In this document: positions 1 to 4,982 of the stretch, in pieces
Layout of the letters: each line of letters begins with the position of its first letter
How positions within the stretch are numbered: the stretch's first letter is position 1
NCBI RefSeq assembly: GCF_014904065.1
Contig: NZ_JACXJG010000005.1
Span: 37,747 to 45,316, forward strand
Direction: 5' to 3'
DNA from: Gulosibacter sediminis
Lineage (GTDB): Bacteria; Actinomycetota; Actinomycetes; Actinomycetales; Microbacteriaceae
DNA length: 7,570 nucleotides
Notes under the pieces: model-generated
The model's database searches: none
The model's input: only the letters and a program-made list of their open reading frames with translations
Told to the model about the DNA's origin: nothing
Made by a program: the position numbers and the translations under genes

Positions 1-293
1 GAACGGTCGAGCAGGTCGTCGTGCACGAGGGCGGCGGCGTGAAAGAGCTCGACGGCGACACCGGCGTGTACGAGCGCCTCGTCAGTGCCAGATTCAGCGG
101 AGGCCGCGGTGAGGCCCCCGCCGGCCGCGACGAACTGGGCCCGCGTGCGCTTGCCGCCACTCGAAAAGGCGATGAGCTGCTCGAGTAGGGGAGCGAGGTC
201 GTCGCTCAGCGCAACAAGGTCTGGGCGGTGCTGGTCGAAAACCGTGGCAAGCGCCTGGTTGACGCGGTCCACGAAGAGCAAGCTTTCAGTCAC
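1..293 (-). CDS. Polyprenyl diphosphate synthase, N-terminal part (runs off left edge)
   Basis: This gene is read leftward from a GTG at 293; 97 codons are visible before the edge. Trans-isoprenyl diphosphate synthases condense isopentenyl diphosphate onto an allylic diphosphate in the cytoplasm, giving chains for menaquinone, carotenoids or lipid carriers. Visible family marks are GGKRTRA (residues 46-52), the substrate-binding basic motif, and the first Asp-rich motif DDLLD (residues 92-96) preceded by the helix ELFHAAALVH. The only nearby ATG (299-297) reads ATG AGA CAG TGA and stops at once, so GTG is the start. No Shine-Dalgarno precedes it, and a -10-like TAGAAT lies six bases upstream, which suggests a leaderless mRNA. 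Chain length and product (GGPP, nonaprenyl or other) cannot be read from this fragment. Genes of this family often sit divergently beside the actinobacterial dcw cluster. The family call is firm; the specific enzyme is not. Confidence 0.9.
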   Translation of the reverse strand, partial: MTESLLFVDRVNQALATVFDQHRPDLVALSDDLAPLLEQLIAFSSGGKRTRAQFVAAGGGLTAASAESGTDEALVHAGVAVELFHAAALVHDDLLDR

Positions 294-306
294 TGTCTCA
301 TTCTAT
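294..306 (-). promoter_or_regulatory. Likely leaderless promoter of the polyprenyl synthase gene
   Basis: Read leftward, TAGAAT (305-300) fits the actinobacterial -10 consensus TANNNT. Six bases (GAGACA) then separate it from the GTG start at 293, so the predicted first transcribed base is the G of the start codon. This is the geometry expected for leaderless transcripts, which are common in actinobacteria. No good -35 is visible at 17-18 bp. The position is seen in the sequence; promoter activity is inferred. Confidence 0.55.
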
Positions 307-322
307 TCAGGGGACGGCAGCG

Positions 323-328
323 TAGAAT
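323..328 (+). promoter_or_regulatory. Likely -10 element of the DUF3040 gene
   Basis: TAGAAT matches TANNNT and sits 53 bases before the DUF3040 start. Transcription would begin near 333-337 and leave a leader of about 45 bases. It is the mirror image of the leftward -10 at 300-305, separated by 17 bp, so the two promoters occupy the same stretch. No convincing -35 is seen. The call is inference from motif and position. Confidence 0.4.
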
Positions 329-381
329 CAAAGTTCAATCCGCCAGCAGGTGGGCGCCTGCCCAGGGACAGCGAGGGAATC

Positions 382-783
382 ATGGCACTCTCAGAGCAAG
401 AACAACGGTTGCTTGACGAGATGGAGCGCAGCCTCTATCAGCACGATGCCGATGTTGTGTCGACCGGTCGTCCCGCTGGTGCTGCCCTCACCGCACGCTC
501 GATCACCATCTCGGTGCTCGCACTCGCGGTCGGGCTTGCCGTCATCGTCGGCGCGATGGCAATCCAGCAGCCTTGGGCCGGCCTCATCGGCTTCGCAATC
601 ATGATCGGCGGCGTCTATTGGGCGTTCGCTTCGTCGGGTTCTTCGTCCACGGGCGAGTCGACGAAGCTTCCCGGTACGCCGGGTCGACCGACCACCGACG
701 ATGGCGTGAAGTCGCCCGACGGCCGCGGCTTCATGGATCGCATGGAGGACCGCTGGGACCGCCGGCAGGATAACCAAGGCTAA
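382..783 (+). CDS. DUF3040 family small membrane protein
   Basis: The product has 133 residues. It opens with the DUF3040 hallmark MALSEQEQRLLDEMERSLYQ (residues 1-20), has two predicted membrane segments (about 40-62 and 66-84), and ends in a charged tail with FMDRMEDRWDRRQ (117-129), all typical of the family. The family is actinobacterial, lies just upstream of mraZ in many members of the phylum, and has no established biochemical role. Both termini are likely cytoplasmic, given the charged ends and two TM helices. The start at 382 is chosen because GCGAGGGA lies 6-8 bases upstream and the family N-terminus begins there; the frame is open back to 85 but that part is unlike the family and overlaps the divergent gene. 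A strong terminator follows, so it appears transcribed separately from the division operon. Confidence 0.9.
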   Translation: MALSEQEQRLLDEMERSLYQHDADVVSTGRPAGAALTARSITISVLALAVGLAVIVGAMAIQQPWAGLIGFAIMIGGVYWAFASSGSSSTGESTKLPGTPGRPTTDDGVKSPDGRGFMDRMEDRWDRRQDNQG

Positions 784-820
784 CCACCTCCCACCACCCC
801 ACTTCGCTCCCCGCGGGAGC

Positions 821-860
821 AAAACGGGGCCAACCCACTCGGGTTGGCCCCGTTTTTGTT
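821..860 (+). terminator. Strong intrinsic terminator, symmetric on both strands
   Basis: A perfect 16-bp stem pairs 821-836 with 841-856 around the loop ACTC. The right arm ends in TTTTTGTTT, giving a good T-tract for rightward transcription from the DUF3040 gene. The left arm begins AAAA, so the leftward strand also has a short T-tract. It separates the DUF3040 unit from the mraZ operon and would block readthrough into it. Confidence 0.9.
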
Positions 861-990
861 TCCTGCGCTCCCCACTGCCCCCAAAACGGCGGCAAAGCCG
901 GCTTTCTCCCTCCACTGCGCTCCACCTGGCGACTGCCCAGTAGTTTCCACGGTTCTCTCAGGAATAAACCCCGCAAATCGCCCCACTTAC
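861..990. other. Intergenic spacer with no gene seen
   Basis: The gap from 784 to 1089 holds the terminator (821-860) and the mraZ operator (999-1053). Between them no convincing coding sequence, tRNA or riboswitch is visible. It contains a 12-bp palindrome AAAGCCGGCTTT (894-905), a TANNNT-like TAGTTT (941-946) without a recognisable -35, and CCCCAC (981-986), which can pair with GTGGGG (999-1004). None is strong enough for a functional call. Confidence 0.6.
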
Positions 991-991
991 C

Positions 992-1020
992 GTGAATCGT
1001 GGGGTGATGTGGAGTAAAGT
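992..1020 (+). promoter_or_regulatory. Candidate promoter of the mraZ-murF operon
   Basis: TAAAGT (1015-1020) fits TANNNT and lies 17 bp after GTGAAT (992-997), a weak -35 sharing only TGA with TTGACA. Transcription would start near 1027. The -10 is interleaved with the second and third GTGG boxes, so MraZ bound to the array would occlude polymerase. Other TANNNT hexamers exist upstream (for example 941-946), so the assignment is tentative. Confidence 0.4.
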
Positions 1021-1053
1021 GGTGCGAGATGGCATGAGGTGGTCTGAAGGTGG
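999..1053 (+). promoter_or_regulatory. MraZ operator: helically phased GTGG box array
   Basis: GTGG occurs at 999, 1009, 1019 and 1039, with ATGG at 1029, all exactly 10 bp apart; a sixth GTGG starts at 1050 (11 bp). Most boxes are followed by a TGA or a related triplet, giving a loose unit GTGGNGTGAN. Known MraZ operators, such as the TGGGN repeats with 5-bp spacers in E. coli, have the same 10-bp period and lie in front of mraZ. MraZ forms a ring that contacts several repeats on one DNA face. The array lies 37-91 bases before the mraZ start, so autoregulation of the division operon is the natural inference. Confidence 0.85.
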
Positions 1054-1070
1054 TGAACACCACCGCGAGC

Positions 1071-1082
1071 AGGAGGGGAGGG
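1071..1082 (+). promoter_or_regulatory. mraZ ribosome binding site
   Basis: The purine run AGGAGGGGAGGG offers two overlapping Shine-Dalgarno registers. The GGGAGGG register ends seven bases before the ATG at 1090, a good spacing. It is the strongest ribosome binding site in the window and supports the chosen mraZ start. Confidence 0.75.
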
Positions 1083-1089
1083 CGCACCG

Positions 1090-1521
1090 ATGTTTCTCGG
1101 CACGTACTCACCGAAGCTCGACGAGAAGGGCCGTCTGATCTTGCCCGCGAAGTTTCGCGACCAGCTCACTGAGGGGGTCGTGCTCACCCGCGGGCAGGAA
1201 CGCTGCATCTACGTGTTCTCGAATGCCGAGTTCGAGGGCTTTCACGACCGCATCCGCCAGGCACCTGTGACGAGCAAGCAGGCGCGCGACTACCTACGAC
1301 TGCTGCTCTCCGGCGCCCACGCCGAAACCCCCGACAAGCAGGGGCGCATCACGATCCCGCAGCAGCTGCGGCAGTACGCAGGACTAGACCGCGAACTCGC
1401 CGTTATCGGCGCGGGCAGTCGCGCCGAAATCTGGGGCGCTGAGTCGTGGAACACCTACGTCGCCGCGAACGAAGCGGCATTCTCTGAGACCGCCGAGGAG
1501 GTGATCCCGGGCTTGTTCTAG
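1090..1521 (+). CDS. mraZ: Transcriptional regulator MraZ
   Basis: The product has 143 residues, the usual MraZ length. It holds two tandem AbrB/SpoVT-like DNA-binding domains. The first carries the signature [15 protein letters not shown] (residues 10-24) and the second [14 protein letters not shown] (81-94), each with the conserved DxxGR loop. The N-terminus [15 protein letters not shown] is nearly invariant in the family and fixes the start. MraZ binds short repeats in front of its own gene and regulates the division cluster; the phased GTGG array upstream is the expected target. It is the first gene of the operon, followed after 101 bp by rsmH, the conserved pairing. Nothing in the protein looks broken. 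The identification is secure. Whether it represses or activates here cannot be read from sequence. Confidence 0.97.
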   Translation: MFLGTYSPKLDEKGRLILPAKFRDQLTEGVVLTRGQERCIYVFSNAEFEGFHDRIRQAPVTSKQARDYLRLLLSGAHAETPDKQGRITIPQQLRQYAGLDRELAVIGAGSRAEIWGAESWNTYVAANEAAFSETAEEVIPGLF

Positions 1522-1600
1522 CCCTGCCGCGTGGCCCCAGGTCGGTCACCCTGACGCACCTTCCCCGGCGCCAGGTTGAGTGACTCGGGACCACGAGGCA

Positions 1601-1614
1601 GGGAGGAACCCTCC
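1601..1614 (+). promoter_or_regulatory. rsmH Shine-Dalgarno within a small hairpin
   Basis: The only good Shine-Dalgarno before rsmH is GGGAGG (1601-1606), an unusually long 16 bases from the ATG at 1623. GGAGG (1602-1606) can pair with CCTCC (1610-1614) across the loop AAC. If formed, this hairpin would hide the ribosome binding site. The pairing is seen; any effect on translation is inferred. The rest of the 101-bp mraZ-rsmH gap shows no gene and no clear promoter. Confidence 0.45.
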
Positions 1615-1622
1615 GGAACGAT

Positions 1623-2585
1623 ATGGACCGTGACCTCAGCTCCATCCACATCCCCGTCATGCGTGAACGGGTCGTCGAGATGGTCTCGCCCTCGCTCACC
1701 AAACCCGGCCCGATCTACGTCGACTGCACCCTCGGCATGGGCGGCCACGCCGAGGCGGTGCTGCGGGCGAACCCGAATGCGCGCCTCGTTGGCATCGACC
1801 GTGACACGGCGGCGCTCGACGTGGCGCGGGCCCGTCTCGCCGACTTCGGCGACCGCACGCACTTCGCGCACGCCGTCTACGACGAGTTCGATGAGGTGCT
1901 CGATGACGCCGGCATCGACGAGGTTGACGCAGTGTTCTTCGACCTCGGCGTCTCGTCGCTGCAGCTTGACGAGGCCGAGCGAGGCTTCTCGTACATGCAA
2001 GACGCCGCGCTCGACATGCGCATGGACCAAACCCGCGGCGTCACCGCGGCCGACCTCATCGCCGAGCTCAGCGAGGCCGAGCTGTGCGAACTCTTCTACC
2101 GCTACGGCGACGAAAAGCTCGCGCCCCGCTATGCCGGGGCGATCGTTCGTGCCCGCGCCGAGTCGCCGATCACGACGACGGGTCAACTCGTCGGCCTCCT
2201 CCAGCAGGCAACCCCGGCCGCGCGCAAGAACGCCGGGCACCCCGCCAAGCGCGTCTTTCAGGCGCTTCGGGTCGAGGTGAACGGCGAGCTCGACGCCCTT
2301 GAGTCGGCGCTGCCGCAGGCGCTTGGGCGTGTACGGGTCGGCGGCCGAGTCGCCGTCGAGTCCTACCAGTCGCTCGAGGACCGCCTCGTGAAGCGGCTGT
2401 TTCAGCTGCGCAGCACTTCAGATGCGCCGCGCGGCCTGCCCATGACTCCCGAACAGATGCAGCCGGAGTTTCGACTGCTCACCAGGGGCGCCGAACAAGT
2501 TCACGACGAAGAAGCCCGCGAGAACCCGAGAGCCAAGCCTGTGCGCCTGCGCGCCGTCGAGCGAATTCGGAGCCACACCGCATGA
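1623..2585 (+). CDS. rsmH: 16S rRNA (cytosine-1402-N4)-methyltransferase RsmH
   Basis: RsmH (MraW) uses S-adenosylmethionine to methylate N4 of C1402 in 16S rRNA, at the decoding centre of the small subunit. At 320 residues it has the normal length. The SAM-binding motif is YVDCTLGMGGHAEAVL (residues 32-47), followed by GIDRD (57-61). The family signatures FDLGVSS (106-112), LDEAERGFSYMQD (115-127), DMRMD (131-135), KRVFQALRVEVNGEL (209-223) and ESYQSLEDRLVKRLF (246-260) are all present. The start is fixed by the N-terminal HIPVM element at residues 9-13; a later start would remove it and no upstream in-frame start exists nearby. Its stop TGA overlaps the next gene's ATG by four bases (ATGA, 2582-2585), so the FtsL-like protein is probably translated by coupled re-initiation. 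The C-terminus ENPRAKPVRLRAVERI is typical. Identification is secure. Confidence 0.97.
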   Translation: MDRDLSSIHIPVMRERVVEMVSPSLTKPGPIYVDCTLGMGGHAEAVLRANPNARLVGIDRDTAALDVARARLADFGDRTHFAHAVYDEFDEVLDDAGIDEVDAVFFDLGVSSLQLDEAERGFSYMQDAALDMRMDQTRGVTAADLIAELSEAELCELFYRYGDEKLAPRYAGAIVRARAESPITTTGQLVGLLQQATPAARKNAGHPAKRVFQALRVEVNGELDALESALPQALGRVRVGGRVAVESYQSLEDRLVKRLFQLRSTSDAPRGLPMTPEQMQPEFRLLTRGAEQVHDEEARENPRAKPVRLRAVERIRSHTA

Positions 2586-3130
2586 CCGCAGCAACGTCAC
2601 CCAGCAAGCAGCCGCAGTCGACCCCGCGGCCGGCGCTCCGCCTGATTCCGGGACTGCGCCGCCGCCCCAACATTTCGGGCCGCATGATTGTCATCGCGGT
2701 AGTCGTGCTGCTCGGCGCCTTCGCGATTCAGCTCGCGCTGTCGATGGCGATCATCCAGGACGCCTACCGGGCCGACGACCTCGAAAGCCAGCAGCTCGAG
2801 CTCGAGCGCGAACACACGGCCGCGCTCGAGGCGTCCGACGCCGCATCCTCGCCCCAGCAGCTCGCGCAGCAGGCGACCGACCTCGGCATGGTGCCGAGCA
2901 CGGGCAACTCCTACCTTGACCTCGCGACGAGCCAGATCGTTGACTCCGGCAACGGTGCGCCCGCGCAGGCGAGCCCAATTGACCCCTCGCTCGTGCCGAA
3001 CCAGGTACTCGAACCCGAGGAGTCGGCGAAGGATGCTGAGAACGCCGACGGCTCCGGAGCGTCAAACACGAAGGCCGACGAACCTGCCGTACCGTCGGAG
3101 TTCGAACTCAGCTCGCCCTCGACGCACTAG
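2582..3130 (+). CDS. FtsL-like septum formation protein
   Basis: This is a 182-residue bitopic membrane protein. It has a basic, proline-containing cytoplasmic N-terminus (1-34), one TM helix (about 35-58), then a heptad-like acidic helix (about 62-85) that could form a coiled coil, and the FtsL-type element LAQQATDLGMVPS (94-106). The remaining residues to 182 are a low-complexity tail rich in Pro, Ser, Glu, Asp and Ala. FtsL forms a complex with FtsB (DivIC) and FtsQ and activates FtsWI at the septum. The assignment rests on topology, the LGMVP element and the invariant place between rsmH and ftsI; FtsL sequences are poorly conserved, so no symbol is given. The start ATG overlaps the rsmH stop (ATGA). 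The tail makes it longer than the usual FtsL of roughly 90-150 residues. Confidence 0.85.
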   Translation: MTAATSPSKQPQSTPRPALRLIPGLRRRPNISGRMIVIAVVVLLGAFAIQLALSMAIIQDAYRADDLESQQLELEREHTAALEASDAASSPQQLAQQATDLGMVPSTGNSYLDLATSQIVDSGNGAPAQASPIDPSLVPNQVLEPEESAKDAENADGSGASNTKADEPAVPSEFELSSPSTH

Positions 3131-3153
3131 CCAGTGCGGCCTCGGGCCGCTGG
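3131..3153 (+). other. GC-rich hairpin just after the ftsL-like stop
   Basis: GCGGCC (3136-3141) pairs perfectly with GGCCGC (3145-3150) around the loop TCG. CCA (3131-3133) with TGG (3151-3153) extends the stem past a two-base bulge. There is no T-tract, so it is not a standard terminator. It lies between the ftsL-like stop and the ftsI ribosome binding site and could act in mRNA processing or limit readthrough. Function is unknown. Confidence 0.5.
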
Positions 3154-3178
3154 CCCACCGCATGGAAGGAGCGTACGG

Positions 3179-4966
3179 ATGGCCAAGACGCGTCGGCGTC
3201 GAACGGGCAGTCGTGCGACTCCCATTCTCGTGGTGATCGCGCTCGTCGTGATCGTGTTTGCGGGGCGACTCGTGAGCCTGCAGGTCATCGACGCGAACGC
3301 GATCAGCGCTGAGGCTGACGGCCGACGCGGGCAAACCTCCACGCTCTACGGCACCCGCGGTTCGATCACTGCCGCAAACGGCACCATGCTCGCCTCGAGC
3401 GTCGACCGCTTCGACATCACCCTCGCCCCGGTGAACATGCGCGACTTCAAGCGGCTCGACCCCGAGACGAACAAGTATGTCGACGTGACGGTCAAGGAGT
3501 CGCTCGAGAAGATTGCCGAGCTGACTAACCAGGACGCCTCCGACCTCGCCTCGTCGGTGGATGCGGTGCTGGCGGCGAACCCGGACGCCGCGTTCGGCTA
3601 CCTCGCGCAGGGCGTCACGCTCGAGCAGTACCAGGCCGTGCGCGACCTCGGCATTCCGTGGGTCTACTTCGAGCGGCACCCCGAGCGCACTTACCCGAAT
3701 GGCGCCGTGGCCGGTAACCTCACGGGCTTCGTGGGCTCGGACGGCACCCCGCTGTCCGGTCTCGAGCTGCAGTACGACCAGTGCCTCGCCGGGCATAACG
3801 GCAAGGAGAGCTTCGAGCGTTCGGCCGACGGCGTCTCGATTCCCGGTTCGGTCGTCACGCTGAGCGAACCGGTGCAGGGTGGCACGCTCGAACTCAGTAT
3901 CGACAGCGACACCCAATGGCGTACGCAGCAGATCATCGCCGAGCAGGTCGAGAAAACCAACGCGCTCTACGGCACCATCACGGTCGTTAACGTGAAGACC
4001 GGCGAGCTCGTGGCGGCGGCCGAGTACCCGACCGTCGACCCGAACGAGCCGGGCGAGAGCGACACCGATGACCGCGGTGCCAGAACCTTCACGGCGCCAT
4101 ACGAGCCGGGTTCGATCATGAAGCCGCTGACGGCGTCGATGCTTTACGACCAGGGCCTCGTTGACCCCGACGAGACCATCACGGTGCCCGACACCTGGGA
4201 CCAAAAAGGTGCGAAGTTCGGTGACGATGCACCGCACGATCCCGTCGAAATGAATACGAACGGCGTGCTGACCGAGTCGTCAAATGTCGGCACGGCCACG
4301 TTCGCCGACCGGCTCTCGCCCGAGGCGCGACACGACTACCTGCTGAGCTACGGCCTCAATGAGCAGACCGGCGTCAACTTCCTCGGTGAGGAGTCTGGCA
4401 TCGTCCGCCCCGCCGACGAATGGGATCCACAGACGAACTACGCGACGACCTTTGGCCACGGCCTCACCGCTACCGTCGCGCAGATGGCGAGCGCCTACCA
4501 GGCCCTCGCGAACGGCGGTTCGCACATTCCGCTGCAGCTCGTGCTCGGCTGCACGCAGGAGGATGGCACAGTTACCGACCAGCCCGACACCACACCGACG
4601 CAGGTGGTGTCGTCAGAGGCGGCGGAGCTCGCGCTCGAGGGCATGGAATCGGTTGCCCGCGAGGGCTGGCTCGCCGACCAGGTCGAGGTCCCCGGCTACC
4701 GCGTCGGCATCAAGACGGGTACCTCCGAGCGCGTCGATGCCGACACCGGCACGTACATCGTGGGCTCGAACAACGTGTCGATGGCCGGGGTAGCCCCAAT
4801 GGATGATCCACAGTACGTGGTGCTGGTCACGCTGGCCGACCCGACTACCATCACTACCAGCGCTGCCACTGCGCCCGCATGGCAGTCGACCATGTCGTAC
4901 GTGCTGTCGTCGAACAATGTGTCGCCATCGCCACAGCCGTACCCCGATATCAATATCGTCCACTAG
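3179..4966 (+). CDS. ftsI: Peptidoglycan D,D-transpeptidase FtsI (class B PBP, PBP3-like)
   Basis: FtsI cross-links septal peptidoglycan by D,D-transpeptidation and works with the glycosyltransferase FtsW. The product has 595 residues. It has a basic cytoplasmic start, one TM helix (about 13-36), then the pedestal domain with the class B motif GTRGSITAANGTMLASS (58-74). The transpeptidase domain follows, with SIMK (catalytic Ser312 and Lys315), SSN (367-369) and KTG (512-514). All three penicillin-binding motifs are intact. The ATG at 3179 is chosen because GAAGGAG lies seven bases upstream and the MAKTRRRR start is typical; the GTG at 3134 lies inside a hairpin and lacks a ribosome binding site. 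No PASTA domain is present. Its only two cysteines, C202 and C458, are both predicted outside the membrane. It follows the ftsL-like gene by 48 bp. Identification is secure. Confidence 0.96.
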   Translation: MAKTRRRRTGSRATPILVVIALVVIVFAGRLVSLQVIDANAISAEADGRRGQTSTLYGTRGSITAANGTMLASSVDRFDITLAPVNMRDFKRLDPETNKYVDVTVKESLEKIAELTNQDASDLASSVDAVLAANPDAAFGYLAQGVTLEQYQAVRDLGIPWVYFERHPERTYPNGAVAGNLTGFVGSDGTPLSGLELQYDQCLAGHNGKESFERSADGVSIPGSVVTLSEPVQGGTLELSIDSDTQWRTQQIIAEQVEKTNALYGTITVVNVKTGELVAAAEYPTVDPNEPGESDTDDRGARTFTAPYEPGSIMKPLTASMLYDQGLVDPDETITVPDTWDQKGAKFGDDAPHDPVEMNTNGVLTESSNVGTATFADRLSPEARHDYLLSYGLNEQTGVNFLGEESGIVRPADEWDPQTNYATTFGHGLTATVAQMASAYQALANGGSHIPLQLVLGCTQEDGTVTDQPDTTPTQVVSSEAAELALEGMESVAREGWLADQVEVPGYRVGIKTGTSERVDADTGTYIVGSNNVSMAGVAPMDDPQYVVLVTLADPTTITTSAATAPAWQSTMSYVLSSNNVSPSPQPYPDINIVH

Positions 4967-4970
4967 CAGC

Positions 4971-4982
4971 AGGAAGACCTTG
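4971..4982 (+). promoter_or_regulatory. Tight ribosome binding site and TTG start of the murE-like gene
   Basis: AGGAAG (4971-4976) is the only Shine-Dalgarno-like sequence in the 13-bp gap after ftsI. The first in-frame start codon after it is TTG at 4980, five bases after the AGGA core. Starting there gives MPTDSIRPHHAAARILSEM, which fits an actinobacterial MurE N-terminus; the next ATG (residue 19) has no ribosome binding site. TTG with short spacing suggests weak initiation, perhaps helped by coupling to the ftsI stop at 4964-4966. Confidence 0.6.

Noticed and set aside
85..381. Upstream extension of the DUF3040 reading frame to 85.
   Set aside because: This part overlaps the divergent polyprenyl synthase gene and the promoters, and is unlike DUF3040. 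The start at 382 has a Shine-Dalgarno and the family N-terminus.
894..905. Palindrome AAAGCCGGCTTT as a regulator site.
   Set aside because: It is perfect, but a single 12-bp palindrome with no nearby promoter or known consensus is not enough for a call.
999..1060. The 10-bp repeats before mraZ as a CRISPR or simple tandem repeat.
   Set aside because: Units are far too short for CRISPR and there are no spacers. Position and core match MraZ operators.
1518..2280. Open frames on both strands overlapping rsmH (plus 1576-2280, minus 1518-2240).
   Set aside because: The rsmH frame carries all family signatures. The other frames are low-complexity Arg/Ser/Thr or Val/Glu/Arg translations expected from frame shadows.
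3062..4237. A 391-codon open frame on the minus strand opposite ftsI.
   Set aside because: It is a shadow of the GC-biased codon use of ftsI on the other strand. The translation is rich in Arg, Val, His and Asp without family motifs, and ftsI has all its active-site motifs.
4803..4979. Upstream extension of the murE-like frame into ftsI.
   Set aside because: It overlaps the ftsI 3' end in another frame, the residues are not MurE-like, and the ribosome binding site at 4971-4976 points to TTG at 4980.
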